Shown: positions 34,886 through 48,150 of the stretch, piece after piece
How positions within the stretch are numbered: the stretch's first letter is position 1
How the letters are laid out: each line of letters opens with the position of its first letter
NCBI GenBank assembly: GCA_007922225.1
Contig: ML679963.1
Coordinates: 7,796,551 to 7,860,550 of the forward strand
Length of the DNA stretch: 64,000 bases
Direction of reading: 5' to 3'
Source of the DNA: Emydura subglobosa
Lineage: Eukaryota > Chordata > Testudines > Chelidae
Made by a program: the position numbers and the translations under genes
The notes under the pieces: generated by a model
The model's input: the letters and a program-made list of their open reading frames with translations, nothing else
Told to the model about the DNA's origin: nothing
The model's database searches: none

Positions 34886-36274
34886 CTAAGGATCAAGAGC
34901 TATGAGTAAATTAAATACTGAAACTTGCCTCTGATTCTCTTACTTGTGGGTTTAGGTCAGACCTTTAAAGATTTTCTGACATAATTTAAACTAGTAAATT
35001 AAAGAAAGAACCAAGGGACCATTTGTAGGAAATATTCCTATAACCTGTACAACACAGAAAAACAACAGTATTAGCGACCGTTATTGCAACCATTAAAACT
35101 AATAAACAAACAATGAATAATATATTACATCTACACAGTGCCTTTCATGCTTTACAAAATGAGAATTGCCGGGCATAATGCGTTGTTTTGGTCACTCAAG
35201 CGCTCTGTTTTGGGGGGGGGGGGGGGGGAAAGTAATTCCCATAAGGTCCCTGCAAACAGCCATATTTAACTTAGGCACTAAAATCTGTGAAATGCAATAT
35301 TTTTTTCTGCCTGAATAGGTTTTAATAACTATCTTGAGCTCCACCCTTTATTCCCCAATTTCTTCGCCCACTATAGTAAATTCTAGGCAAAGAAATTTGC
35401 CAAGGAGTACAGGATAGTAAGATAAATACAATATTAAAAAGAGAGCAATTAATGATACCGGATGAAGCATGCCACACACCCTCCAACACCAATACATAAT
35501 GCAGTGCCCCGTTCAGTACTTTCGTAGGGCTCATGTGCCCGGCTGTGTCCAGGTGTCATATGGTTTTGAGGCAGCTTTAATGACCATAAACTGCACTTAC
35601 TGGTGGGTAAATTGAGTTTTTACACGTCAACAATGGAAGCGCTCATCATTTTGACAGATACTTAGCTATTCATCTGAAAACAAGAAAGGCAACAAGCTTC
35701 AGCTGTATTTTTTAATTACTCTTGGATAGCATTGGGATTACACAGACAATCACGGTATTTAGATTGTTATTTTTTTTTTTTAATTTAAGGCCCTGTTGCA
35801 GCCAGGCAAATATTTATTCCAAGTTCAGGCCATCCAACTTCCTGTAGCTATTTAAATCAGCTCATCGATTTGGGTGCAAAGGGAATTATTTTCTTTCAGT
35901 TTATACACAAAGATGAAATATTCATAGAAAAGGATCATTTGTTTGTATTATTATTTGCAAAAAGGAGGTTTCGGATGCAGGCAGTGGTTTCATTTTTAGT
36001 AGAAAGGCAAGATGATTAAATCACACCGCACATATTCCACAGGACCACCTTCATAGAAGGTGGGAAGGTGGCATCCAAGGAAAGAGCATGGTATAAAAAG
36101 AGACATGTGCAATGAACTTTTAAACTGAGAGCCACGTAAACCATGAGAGACAGAGGTAAGTTGGGCAAGGATGTTCTAAACCTTTGAAAAAATAAAAATA
36201 AAACAATAGGTAAAAAAATTTCAGCAATTTTAAGCAATTGCATCTGGCCAACAGAGCAATAATGTGGTTGTAAT
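34886..36274. other. single-copy non-coding sequence, includes possible conserved block
   Basis: G17 run at 35212-35228. A repeat-free stretch at about 35780-35960 with ATCGAT and ATTTAAAT-type words could be conserved. No exon is supported. Confidence 0.4.
35212..35228 (+). repeat. G17 homopolymer
   Basis: Seventeen consecutive G. Confidence 0.85.
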
Positions 36275-36515
36275 GGATATAATAGTTATAATTTGCACAT
36301 TTCATTAGGTGATGTCAAGGTGCTACACACATAATTACTCTTCAAGCAAGAACCCCCATGATGTATTAAATGTCGGTTTTAAAAATAAATAGTAAACTGA
36401 GGGCCAGAGGTTAAGCAACTTGCTCAACTTGTTAAAGGCTCAATGGCAGAGCTAAGAAAATAACCCAAGAGTTTTAACTTCTACTCTAACGATTAGACAG
36501 TGTGCCCTAGTCACT
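36275..36515 (-). repeat. MIR-like SINE, diverged
   Basis: 'agtaaactgagggccagagg', 'agcaacttgctcaacttgtt' and 'aatggcagagctaagaaaat' are in reverse SINE order. The left side 'gatgtcaaggtgctacacac' is the 3' part. Confidence 0.65.
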
Positions 36516-36684
36516 GAACTGACATAACACACCCATTTAACTGCAACCACACTTAATTATAATTATACATATTTTACACTTGGATTTTTTTCTTTAAAGA
36601 GGGTCTATTTTTGCAGAGGTACATAACCTGTAATTACAAGAGCCAGGGTTGTCATTCCTTTTTGTCTTGCATGTGGACTTTTCT

Positions 36685-36710
36685 CTCTCTCTGTCTCACA
36701 CACACACAGC
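36685..36710. repeat. (TC)n(CA)n microsatellite
   Basis: 'tctctctctctgtctcacac' continuing with 'acacacag'. Confidence 0.8.
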
Positions 36711-38754
36711 TCCAGGTCATGTAAACTAAATCCTAACGTATCATTTCCCCGAAATAAACTGGTAGCGGCCATCTAACTTCTGACTAAGAGGAAGCGAAGC
36801 ATGACGGCCAGAGTCAGCCGTTCAGACAGGTATTGCTCCTGCGTATCCATTTTTATATTCAATGGGAAACCGCCACAATTTCAGCAGAAACCGGTTCACG
36901 CTGGCTACTTTCAAAAGCACCACTTTGAGCTGAACAACTGAGCAAATTGCAATCTCCTTTTTTTTTTTTTTAAACTATGCAGTTCATGGATCAAGTTATT
37001 TCAACTCCCTAGTTTGTCAAAACAATTAAGCTATTTAAGAGGTTATAGGCATAGGTGTGAAATAAAACTGTATAGTAATGAGATACTCCTGACACTGACC
37101 GGTTTAAATCATTCACCCTTAGCCTCCAATACATTAAGAGGGGAATGGAAAAAGATCTATGCTTCAACCAACATTACTAGAAAAACAGTTTTTAAAAGGA
37201 ATTTCCCACCTTCCATCCCCTTTTCTCTTTTAAATCCCAGAGAACAAAAGCCTCCTATTTCTCTCTCTAAAGTACCTGCAAAAGTAGCTTTTTTGTTTTT
37301 TCTTAAAAACACACATTTTGTTTTAAATCCTTTGCCTTCAAACCTGAAAAGCACATCCTTCCTCCCCGCCTTTTTTTTGCCAAAAGCTATTTCAATGGAT
37401 TATGTCCCCGCAATGAATCTCTCCTAAAAACATTACGAGAGCGCCTTGAATCATGGCAAGCGGGTTCTGCAAATCAAACAAACTGCGGAAAGGGGCAAAG
37501 GGAGGATTGTGGCACTAAGAAGAAGGTGACGGGTCTATGCATCAATCCCGATGATTGACAAGATGTCCCCCAGATTTTTTTTCGACTGCGCTCCGATGAC
37601 TACACTTTATTATGCCGAAATAACACGAGATACAATAATTAAGCTCCGATCTCAGTGGATTGTTCACAATGATAATTCCACCTTTGTAACTCAGCTTCAA
37701 ATAAACCCCTTTTGTTCTGTCTTATTACACAGATTCTAGTATCATTCAAGTATATTAACTGTAGCCTATTACTGTCATATAAAAATGCTCCCTGAGCCAT
37801 AGCAAAAGACTCCCCAGACGAAACTTTATGTCATGTTAATCCAAGCTTTAATAACTATGAGGATATATAACTGTATTCTAATTGTGCTTTGTGTTTCTGC
37901 ATACCAAAAAAAAAATCCACCGAAGATATCAAAAGTGACAGAGGCAGCTTTCTTCAACCAAAAAGCATCAACTCCTCTTCCTGGGTCGTTGGGAGTCTGC
38001 AGCAAAAACCAGCGTTTTTATTTAGAACAGAAGGGCTGAAAAAGGTGTTTCGTGGCTCTTGCGAAACCAAGGACCAAGAAGGAAGGGGAAAACGTGCTTG
38101 TGGCACTGAGTGCTGCTGCTGTTGTAACTGCAACAGAAATCAACGCCCTCTAAAATCGCCCTTAAACGGGGATAAGCAGTATTATGGTACCTAGTTTAAT
38201 TCTGGAGCGTGTGCTGAAAACATCATATGAGAAAGAGTGGCAACAGCACAGAACGTTAATTTTGTGACCAATGCTTTTATTTAAAAAAAAAAAAAAAAGA
38301 GCCTGAACGATTCAACTTACTGTATTTTCGTATGTAAGTAGCAAGTAGGGAACAAGTGCTCAAAGAAATCACAAAGGGAACAGCGCTTCTAGACCAAATC
38401 TAGCTCATCCCTCCTAGGGGTTGGTACAAAAGCATTCTCTACAATATTTTGCTTGTGCTTTGACCAACCTATATATGTGTCCTGTGAAATGAGGGTTTTT
38501 TTCCACTTCCACCAGGGAGCTTATGGCTTTGCAATTTGCTCCATGCAGGTGGATTCACCCCCGTGAGCTGTGCAGAGCTCAGTTGGCTTAAATGAGGGTG
38601 CAACGTTTCACGTGTGTGGTTCCAATTGTAGGAGTGGGGCCTGATTCTCTGTCTCAGATAACACTGACTGACACATTTTCCTGATGTCTGCCTAGTTTAC
38701 TTCTCTCTTCATTTCATCCCCATAACCTTGTGTTTCAATACAAGTCAGAGTTAA
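36711..38754. other. single-copy non-coding sequence, includes strongest conserved-block candidate
   Basis: No coding exon is supported. 37440-37720 is repeat-free and unusually rich in CG dinucleotides for this window, with a SOX-like inverted pair at 37659-37670. 38545-38690 resembles old dispersed repeats ('ggcctgattctctg'). Confidence 0.4.
37540..37720. promoter_or_regulatory. candidate enhancer-like conserved block
   Basis: ATTGT-TC-ACAAT (37659-37670) is a perfect inverted pair of SOX-type cores, and 'gatacaataattaagctcc' just upstream holds another ACAAT and a TAATTAA. Several CG dinucleotides survive. No open frame or repeat explains it. The role is inferred. Confidence 0.3.
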
Positions 38755-38925
38755 TTGTAATGTTAATGCAACTGGACAAGATGAGTAAAGTGGGGGAGAG
38801 GAAACCGAGGCAGAGAAAAGTGGTGAGACTTGTCCTGGTCACACAACACATCAGAAACAGGAATCAAACCCAGGTCTGCTGTGTCACAATGCCATGCTAC
38901 CTGTTGGACCACGCTGCCTTTCTGA
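38755..38925 (-). repeat. MIR-like SINE
   Basis: 'gaggaaaccgaggcagagaa', 'cctggtcacacaacacatca' and 'ggaatcaaacccaggtctgc' are in reverse SINE order. Its 5' end is at 'ctgttggaccacgctgcc'. Confidence 0.75.
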
Positions 38926-40384
38926 AAACCTAGCTCCAGTTGTGGGTGCTGAGCACTTTAAAATATCTGGCATATAAAGCTTTCATTAACTTGCATAACA
39001 ACAGATTCTCCCTCATTGTGGACAACTTTTAGGCTATGCAAAACATATCCAAAGTTTTTTTCCCCCCTCTCAGATTTGTCTATTTAGCCTATTTCTTCAG
39101 CACCCGTCAACAATTAATTGTGTTATTTCTTTCCTCATGCACTGTTTAGCAAAGACTTGGGAAATCTGTTTAGAAAAACTTCAGTAGTGATTAGCCAGAA
39201 TGCTACCAAAATGTTTTGTTTTCTGTGCTCTCATCACAGGACCCAGAGGCCTTTCCCAATGCATTTAATGCCAGTGAGTAAAAAGCTAATGGAAAATAAA
39301 TATTTTACATTATTTACTGTTACTGATTTATGCTACTTAATCACCATAAAGGCTCACTTTGTAATGTTATATAAATGGTCCCCATATTTTACATAAGGAT
39401 TGCTGACAACTTGGATAAGACTCTACATTTCTCCTTATAAAGAACTGTACAGAAATACAAAATGCCTTGTTAAAACAACCAAAATTATTATCCATCAGGA
39501 AACGTTCCTTTCAGCTTTCCCTGACTTGGTGTCATTTAAGCCTATGAAAGAAAACATGTTTTTTTAAATAATATTTTTAAAATTGCACTAGATTGAATCT
39601 CTCTCCAGCAAATTACCACATAAAAGCTGCTCTGGGGAACAGATGTATATGGAACCATTATTTATGCTTCCATCCCTGTCAGATATTTCAAGGGAAACCT
39701 TACTTGCCTCAAGCCCAGGCAAGAGAAGCTTGCTGGAGCAGCATGTGCTTTCCGTAGGCTAGTCGTAAGTTGTGCTGGGTCTATAAGGGAGATTCCAGAT
39801 CCAGCACTGATGTGACAAGGTTCTGGGCAGTAACCTTCTTTAATGGGCCAATGCGCCCTGTGACAGGGTCATGCTTAGACTTACTGATTTGCATCCTATT
39901 TCCTGCCTTCCCTTTAAAGGGAAAGGATGGCCACATACCAGCTTTGAGAGTACGGTGAGAGGTGTCCACCCTCTAGAGGCTGGCACACACAAGAGTCATG
40001 GGACTGACTTTTTCGCCAGGTGAGTGATTCCACTAGACCAGATTGCCACTCACACTTAAACTCGTCATTTACAAGCCAGAGCAGCTGCCCGACAGACCCA
40101 TCGGAAGGCACTCGTGGCAGCAGTTTGAACAGCACTGGCACATCCTCAAATTGGTGGAGGTGTCTGCAAAAAGCAAGGGAGCCACAGCCATAGGTTTCCT
40201 GGGCCTGTAAGGGCATCCCTACAGAGCTGGGGGTGGGGGGAAGAAGAGGGGAAGAAACGTGAATAACCGTGTATTTTTAGGTCAGCAGACCTTCAACATG
40301 TCTTTATTTATTGATCTATTTACGGGTCATTTTCATACTTTCTGCACAACTCCGAGGACTGTGGGAAACCTGTTAAAAGTGCTT
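38926..40384. other. single-copy non-coding sequence
   Basis: No gene or clear repeat is recognised. Confidence 0.5.
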
Positions 40385-40690
40385 AAGTGATTTAGGACCT
40401 AGGTCCTATTTTTAAAAAGTGACTTAGGGCCAGATTTTTAAAGGTATTTAGGCACCTAAAGATGCCAGTAGGCGATTGCTGGGATTTTCAGAAGTTCCTA
40501 GGCGTCTAACTTCTAATGGGAGTTAGGCACTTATGTGCTTTTGAAAATTTTCACTAGGAGTCTATTTGCATGTTTAAACACCTACAATCTAGCTCTGACA
40601 CGTTTAGGAGCTTAATTAACATTGAAAGTCAATGGGACTTAGCCCCAAGTCGTTTTTTAAAATAGAACTTTGGCTCCTAAATCATTTAGG
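40385..40690. repeat. nested palindromic MITEs
   Basis: Outer arms are about 40385-40428 ('gtgatttaggacctaggtcc') and 40648-40690 ('ggctcctaaatcatttagg'). Between them a second palindromic element sits at about 40428-40555, starting 'gggccagatttttaaaggta' and ending 'gcttttgaaaattttc'. The outer element appears to have been entered by the inner one. Confidence 0.65.
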
Positions 40691-42223
40691 TACTTTATAA
40701 AATATTACCCCTAGAAACTTACTTTTTACCCCTCTTTAAATGACAGCTCAGATATTAACCGAGTCCTGAAAGTCAAGGGCAGCCTCGACTGAGTTTCTTA
40801 GATCCCGAAGGAATGCTCTGCATGTTCAATTACATGTATTTTACATCCTCCCATGTATACTTTTATCCCTGCAGGGGGCAAAGCCCACTTAAATAAATGG
40901 AAAGTCTCCCATCAGCTTCAACAGGCTTTGGATCAGACCCTAGAAGAATAGCATAAATTGAAACACTACAGCAAAAAACCAAAAACCAACCAACCAAAAA
41001 CCTGCCACAGAAATTCTGTACTTTTTTATCTAAAGCCTCCCAGTGGCTTGTGGAGATTTTGGTCAGAAAGCTCTATTATTTATAGTGCATTGTCTTAAAA
41101 TACATTTAGAATGATGGAATACTAGATAGCATTGTGTCTGCTAAATATGCCTTGGCATTGTAACAGTAAAAGTGCTGTTATTTATACCCATTATACCCAG
41201 GAGCAACATTAACAACTCGGAAAAGTTTTAGGCATTGGTGATTACAACTAACTCGTCAAAATCCATGTTTAGGAATAAGGTTATCCCACACACACACCCT
41301 TCACACACACACAAATTACATCCGCTTTTGTTACTGACTTTCTCCTGTTTTATAGTGGATTTGTAGACTTTCTAGAGCTACGTGTTAGATCCCACGGGAG
41401 ACCATAAGGATCAAAAACACATCTGTCTTGAGCGTCAGAAATTCAAAAACACCTCCTTAAATTCTCCAGACTCTAATTAAAGGGAATCTTCCAAACACTT
41501 CCTGGAGTAAATCCAAAAGGTATAAAATATTGTAAATTTCAGTGACAGGAGGTCTCGTTTATTGGTGTGAACTAATCTTAGACAAACTTGGCAAACATCA
41601 TCAGATTTGTTTAAAAAAAAAAAAAAAAAAGTTTAAGGAAATTAGACTGAAGGAAACCAAGGTTAAAATCTTTTTCACTCCTAACAAGGAGACATTGTTA
41701 ATGTCCAGTAAACAGCACAGAATGATTAGCAAAGCAGGAAAATTTCTCCTAGCTGCTGCTGCTGCTTTTTATTAATTTTTTTGGTACATTCGTCACTAAT
41801 ACTGATTTTTAAGGGGAGTGAGGGGGGGCTGTGTGTGTAAAAAAAAAGAAATAGATGATGGCAGGTGGAAAATAATGGGACACAAATGTAATCTAGGATC
41901 TTCAATTAAAACATTGGGTTTTAGGCAAATCTTCAAATTATAATATGTCCAGGTTATTCATATATCTCATCCAGGGTTACAGGAGATTAAGATTCAATCC
42001 ATGAAAATCACTTGCCAGATACACAATACTGGCCACCTCAAATGCTTTCACTAACTATTTTCTCTTAAAAGAATAAAAAGGGCCCTTGTCCTTACGGCTT
42101 GGTCCCTCTTTCTAACCATTAAGGGAAAGATCTAAATTACCTGGTTTTATGCATCCATCAGCAAACAGACAAATATTCAGTCACAAACTACACTTACACA
42201 GCACTTCTAAAGGCTCTGGATTT
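40691..42223. other. single-copy AT-rich non-coding sequence with simple repeats
   Basis: (CA)n tracts near 41289-41313 and an A run near 41611-41630. No gene is recognised. Confidence 0.5.
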
Positions 42224-42475
42224 GTGGGTATGTTTCGATGGTAGCGGCAAAGTATAATTTGCAGCTTGGGCAGATGAATCGGTCTGAGCTAGTGCCTAAA
42301 AACAGCAGTGCAGCCACAGCAGCACGAGTGGCATGCCGACACTCCGGGTACAGACTCCGATGGCAAGCCCAAGCCGCCACCAGTGCCGCCGTGGCCACAC
42401 TGCGGAGCTCACATGTGTGCCTACCTGACCTCGGAATTACATACACCTCCTAGCTGCACGGCAGATGTACCACAC
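42224..42475. mobile_element. GC-rich 'GGTATGT' MITE, diverged
   Basis: The left end is GTGGGTATGTTTCGATGGTAG. The reverse complement of the right end is GTGTGGTACATCTGCCGTGC. The inside is GC-rich with 'ccgccaccagtgccgccg'. Overlapping frames on both strands here are by-products of the GC content. Confidence 0.6.
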
Positions 42476-42865
42476 TCCACAGATCTTTAGTGGTGAGCCA
42501 ACCAGCTGCCTCTGATGTGGAAGGTAGCACACAGCACAGCTATACAATCGTTTAAGCCAGGAAATACAATGTACCCACACAACACAAATTTGCTCTGAAA
42601 GAAAACTTAGCCAGATTGTTTTACCACGTTTTTTCAGAGGATTGAGGAGGAATCTACAGCGTGCTGGAAAAGTGAACCACTGAATTCCTTCAGCTGTTTT
42701 CGGTTTTACAGCATCTCTGCCTTTCTACAACCCATCATCCCTAAATTATCAGACTGGCTTAAAAAACATGACAAGGTTTTAAAAATAATAAATTATAGGT
42801 TTTTATTTGACTTCTGGTGTTGGAGCCTTCCGGTTCACACGCTGAAACTTTTCTTTACGCCTAAG

Positions 42866-43042
42866 AAGGCTAGAAATTTATATTTTTTAAATGAAAGCTG
42901 AGACTGGATGGATCACATGATGATTACCTGTTCTGTTCATTTCCCCTGAAGCACCTGGCTTTGGCCACTGTCGAAAGACAGGATATTGGGCTAGATGGAC
43001 CATTGGGTCTGACGCACTCTGGCCATTTTTATGTTATGATTC
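42866..43042 (+). mobile_element. CR1 LINE 3' end
   Basis: 'ggatcacatgatgattacct', 'gaagcacctggctttggcca', 'cgaaagacaggatattgggc', 'tagatggaccattgggtctg' and 'tatgttatgattctt' form the 3' untranslated end and tail of a CR1 retrotransposon. 5'-truncated, as most CR1 copies are. No reverse transcriptase remains. Confidence 0.85.
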
Positions 43043-44146
43043 TTGTGAAACCACAAGAATCCAGGAACTGTGGCTTTCAGAAGACTCCAGATATCATGAA
43101 ACTGATGACAAAATCGTGAGTTGGCAATACTATCTGACAGCAATTAAAATATTTAAAAAGTTACACCAGGCAGAACACTGGATCAAAACATTGTTTGCTT
43201 AGTAACACACTCTCACACTCGTGACACGCTGCATTCCTCTGTCCCCTGAGATGTCATATGGAGCTTTCTTAATGAAAATGTTTAGCATTAGATCTTCAAA
43301 ACAGCTCAGCACGGGCCCAACTCTTGCTCTACTGAAGTCAATGATGAAATCAATGGTTAAGAAACACCAAGCACTTTTGAAAATCCTCCCTTTAAGTGAT
43401 AAACGCCTGAAAGCATGGAATGGAAGCATGTGGCTGTCAGACACTTTGTAAGTTATTAATGCTACTCCAAAATGCCATTATTTAGTATACTGTAAAAGCA
43501 GACAGGTGAAATCAGAAAAGCAGGCCCTGATTCAGAAGGGTTAGCAAAAGAGACATAACAAATTTTAGAAGAGTTAAAGCACTTTTCATTCTCCAGTAAG
43601 ACCAAATTCAGGAATTTAATATTACTGTGTAGAGGAAAGGGATAGCAATACTGGTTCTAATGTCCTCAGAGTAAAAGTAAGATACAAACAAAAAAAAAAG
43701 TCTTCAAAATAAAGCCATATGATTACCAAAAAACCACCCACTGGGCTGCCTGATTGATGCATCATTTACATATATTACCCACTTGTAATTTCACCACTCA
43801 TCAATGTGGATGCCCTTGATAGAAACAGAACTTGGTTTCTGATAGCTCCTATTATAAGTCCAAGTACCTCCAAAGCACCCTACACACTAGTAACAATGAG
43901 CTAAATACAGGTAGCACGGCAGCTTAGGAAAACCCAGTTACTTGGGACCACAGAACCAATGTGCTGTTGAGTGGGTTAGCAGGACATTACTGAAAAGGAG
44001 AAAATGCTAGCCAAAACACTGGGCTTATTTTCAACTCTTTACACCAGCTGTGGATCTGGCCCTAACTGGCATTACTCCATTCATGTGAACCCACTGGGAA
44101 ACTGGTTCTTAAAGTGTGAGAGATTTCACCTCTAACACACACACAG
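43043..44146. other. single-copy non-coding sequence with old repeat fragments
   Basis: 'ctactgaagtcaatgatgaa' at about 43330 and 'ttacaccagctgtggatctg' at about 44040 are pieces of common dispersed sauropsid repeats. No gene is recognised. Confidence 0.45.
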
Positions 44147-44270
44147 TGGCATTTTCAAAGCCATCTATGAGATTTGGATGGACGGTTTTCATTAATGGAA
44201 ACTGAGTGTCCAAATCCCTGAAAGCAGTTTTTGAAAGACCCGACTTTAAGCTCTTAGACATACGAGGCCC
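44147..44270. repeat. palindromic MITE-like repeat
   Basis: 'gcattttcaaagccatctat' on the left and 'cagtttttgaaagaccc' on the right are inverted ends around 'gatttggatggacg' and 'gagtgtccaaatccc'. Confidence 0.6.
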
Positions 44271-47090
44271 AATCACAGACAGCATATACTATATACCTAT
44301 ATACAAAGGGTTAAAGAGAGTCTTTATTTAGAAAGACCATATTATCCACCTCTGATCCCAGGAACTCCTTAAGGATTTCTATTGACTTAAATTAAACCTG
44401 CTGGCAAGGGAGAAGTCAATCAACAGCAATGATGTAAGAGTCTTTGCCGCTGAACAAATCTTAAAACAAGGCTTGTTGGCCAAAGGCTTGTCTTTTTAAG
44501 GAAGAGGGACCTTTTACTTTGGAAAAAATGGTTTGTGTCAAGTTGCTTTTTGTTTTTCTATTTCCCTCTTCCACCCCTCCCGGGAGCAAGAGGCAGGACA
44601 GACTGCCACTATCTAAAAATAACTTTGCAGCATAATGTCAAGATCAATAAGTTGACCTAACAAGTAATGCCAGCTTTAGTAGCATCTTAATGATGAGATC
44701 ATTATCTTCTTACCTGAAGTGCAGCAGCTCCTGGCACATGTGGGAGCAAGATTTAAGATCACTCAACGTAAAGAGCACAAATTCCACCACACACACCCCT
44801 CACATTGGGTATCCACATGAAGGGGGGGGGGGGGGGGGGAAAAAAGGTATCCAACTAATTTTGCACAAGTTCAGTTCAAGAGCCAAAAAATGTGTCCAGA
44901 TTAGCATGACACTAGGCCTAGGATCCCTAGAAAGATTCATCTATATTTCAGCAAACTTGGTGAACATGTTAAGTTTGCAAAGAAAACATCGATTCAGACA
45001 GGTTTTGGAAGTTTTTCTGTGTGTAAAACTGTGCTTACTACAGCATTAAAAGAAGAGAAATCTGGAATTTTACTGTCGTTTGGAAACAAAATGAGGACGC
45101 GCTAACAAGCCGCATAAAATTTGTTCTGTATATACACTTTCCATATATCCACCCCCTCCTGTGCATTAGGTCATATTATTCCACGGGACAAAGTCAAGAT
45201 TTGTTTGAGTTTCTGGAAAACATTTCTGACTAAAGAGGTGCCTGCGCAAATCAGCTATCGGAGTACAACAGAGAACCTTGAGAAGTGATCTTTGCAAAAG
45301 ACATTTGTTAAAACCAATGCTGACAATTCAAACTATTCCTTGACCCTGGAAATATCAGACTGTGGCAAATGCGGTTATTTCTTAATAATAACAGAACGTC
45401 AGTACTAAGAGGGATTCTTTTCCATTGCCCCTAACAATGCTGTTTTGCCCCCAAGTCGAATGTGCTTGAAGGATTTAAATTCATAACTGTCACTTTAACT
45501 TTCATTCTGCCCTCAGAATAAGTAAATTATTGACATTAAAATCACAGAACACAGTGAGGTTAACAAAATAATATATATAAACAATATATGGATTAGCAGA
45601 AGCATTTTTCTTCTTTGCATTATTTAATTGTGCCAAAACCAAAAACACCTCTTAAAACAGAGAAACAGTGAGGAAAAAAAAAACCATTTTCCACATGCAA
45701 CTCTTTGGCCATCTAAAATAACAGATTAAGCAACATATAAACATTAAAGCAGCCTGAAAAGTTAGTTTTAAAACTGTTGTGAATTATCCATCTCCAGAGA
45801 CAGACCAAGAAGAGATGCCACTAAGACACGGCATACTTAAACAGATTTCAAGTCTGAAATGTGTGATTTTTGGTCTAATTCCAAAAAACGTTAGCTAGTG
45901 TGAAACATCTCTTTCAGTTCTCTTCAGTGGATCTCCCTGGACAACGCTAGATAAAGAGGCAATTTATCATTCAGCTGAAGGTTGTGCGTAATGCATTATC
46001 TGCCTTCCACAAGGATCTGCACATTTTGTGCAAGCCCTGTGTTTTGCAGGATGACCTACAGTCCTCCATTTTGAGATACCATAGCAACATGAAATTAACA
46101 AGGAGAGAACTGTTAAATGAATAATTTACTGATTTCATAAGAACCTGTCTTGCAATTTATAGTTCTATTATCTTTTATATCCACGTCTTAACTCCTTTGT
46201 ATAAAAGGCTGCAATCAAGCTGAATAACATTTGAAAATCTAATAAGCATATAAAAACTCCATGCTCAAAGAGAGAAATGTATAGATTGATTTGGCTTCTT
46301 GTTGTGTTCACCGCAGGTCAATTCCCACTAGATTTTCTACTGTCTGCCTCCTCAAAGAGAAACCTAGGTGGATTATTGGGGGGAGAGAGGGGGAAATGGC
46401 TTCCAATAAGTATTTATTCCCTGCTCCTCCTCCAAAGAGAAATGTTTTTTTTCCTAGATATTCAGGACCAATCAAGAATGAACCAAATAGCATTCAGAAG
46501 TATTATGTGGCAGAAATATCTTCATCTTCACTCTACCAGTCGCGGCTTTAAAATCTCCAAAAAGACCTAGTTATGAGTGAAAAGGAATGGGGGTGAGGAA
46601 GATAGGTATAGTTTCAATGACAATTGGGGCATAAAATGTATTTGAAAAGGCTCCTCCAACACCATCAGTGCTACTCTTCTAGTGGCTCAAACACATCTTG
46701 TCACTCAGACTCAATTTAAAGGATATTTATCAAGACAATACAATGAAAGATTTATTTTCAGATTTATTTATTTGGGTGGAATAGGTTAGATTTTCGTTAT
46801 ATGCCTCTTCAGCAGGACGGATATCTCCATTCGATATACATTACAAGTCACAGATGAGTTTTGGCAACACGGCAAGCTGCAGCTTTCAAAGCTTTCACAC
46901 CAAGGAGAGTCAACAGTGTGAAGAACTAGATAAGGAACCTCTCTACACTTCTATAGCCAAAAACACATCTAACTAGCTATGATAACTTTCCTCTCATTGG
47001 TTTGTTTCTCTGATTTGATTCCAACTGAGCAGCTGCCTTTTTGGGGTTAAAAAATTAAGAAGAATGTCACATTATTCTTCCTAATTTAGG
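44271..47090. other. single-copy AT-rich non-coding sequence
   Basis: A G18 run is at 44822-44839. No exon is supported; overlapping frames at 46277-46570 on both strands show no domain. Confidence 0.5.
44822..44839 (+). repeat. G18 homopolymer
   Basis: Eighteen consecutive G followed by six A. Confidence 0.85.
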
Positions 47091-47190
47091 ATGAGATTAT
47101 CAAAGATGCTAAGTGAATCTGAATGCCACATTCCCATTGGAACTAACGGTGTCCACATTTCTTAGGCGGTTTTGGAAACGTCAGCCTTAA
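47091..47190. repeat. short palindromic MITE
   Basis: 'tgagattatcaaagatgcta' on the left and 'cttaggcggttttggaaacg' on the right are inverted ends around 'cattcccattggaac'. Confidence 0.6.
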
Positions 47191-47944
47191 TGCTAATTTT
47201 AGCCTCTTTTGGAACTTCTTCAAAGCTTGAAACAAAGGTTCATTTCCCTAGCTACAAGTTTTGGTCATAACTAGAAATATTTTTAATCACATTAGTTAAT
47301 TATTCATTAAAACAAAAACAACGAAAGGCTTTTTGTCAGCTATGCTGGATTGGTATTGTAGAGCTGCCAGTCAGCATTGGACTGTAGTCACTGGTTGTTA
47401 CTGTAGAGTTGCTTAGAGAATGGGACCGCATATGCCGGCTTGTTATTTTAGAGTGGCTCATTAGAGTTGGATAACTTAAAAAAAAAATCTCAATATTTAA
47501 ACATTAGTTTTGAGTGGAAGAGATTTACACAAACTTCACCAGCAGATGGAAAATAAAAAGCAGGCTAAATATTGGATCGCAACATACAGAGTACCTTTAA
47601 CTAAGGGTCTGTTACACAAATAGAACTCCGACAATAACACACCAGAAAACTGTTGCTAGGCAAATAAATTACCAATGTAACAAAGAACTATCCTGTCCAT
47701 ATAAAGATTTCTGTCTGAAATTGTACAGTGCAGAGCTATGCTGCCTTGAGAAGGGCAGAAGGAGAGGTTAAGAAAACACCCTGAAAAACATGGAACATGC
47801 AGTGATAGAAAATGAAGTGAGCAATGGACTTTTTCTGATACAGATTTAAGGATAGTAAAGTATTGCTTGCAAATGTAACTACAAACTATGTGAAACAGAT
47901 ATATTAACTTGGGATACATTACACACACAGCACACACGACTTCA
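47191..47944. other. single-copy non-coding sequence
   Basis: A 'gttattttagagtggctca' and 'gttactgtagagttgcttag' direct pair near 47395-47460 is a loose tandem repeat. No gene is recognised. Confidence 0.45.
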
Positions 47945-48150
47945 GAAGCAGTTTTATCTAGTGGTATGAGCAACGTAGTGGAAGTTGACTCTTGGCATCT
48001 ACGTCTGGTTCTGCCACTCACTTATCTCAGGCAGGAGGAAAACAGGGATTTTCGAAGGCATTTATGGACACCTAGTACCATCCAGCTCCATTCCAAATCC
48101 CAGCCTGAAATTTTGCGGCTCAGTTTACCCACCTGTAAAACATCAGTGCC
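47945..48150 (+). repeat. MIR-like SINE interrupted by other sequence
   Basis: The 5' body is 47945-48030 ('agttttatctagtggtatga', 'tctggttctgccactcactt'). The core resumes at 48116 ('ggctcagtttacccacctgt'). About 85 bases of unrelated sequence lie between. Confidence 0.6.

Noticed and set aside
42207..42490. Overlapping frames on both strands
   Set aside because: They lie inside the GC-rich MITE at 42224-42475, where stop codons are rare on both strands.
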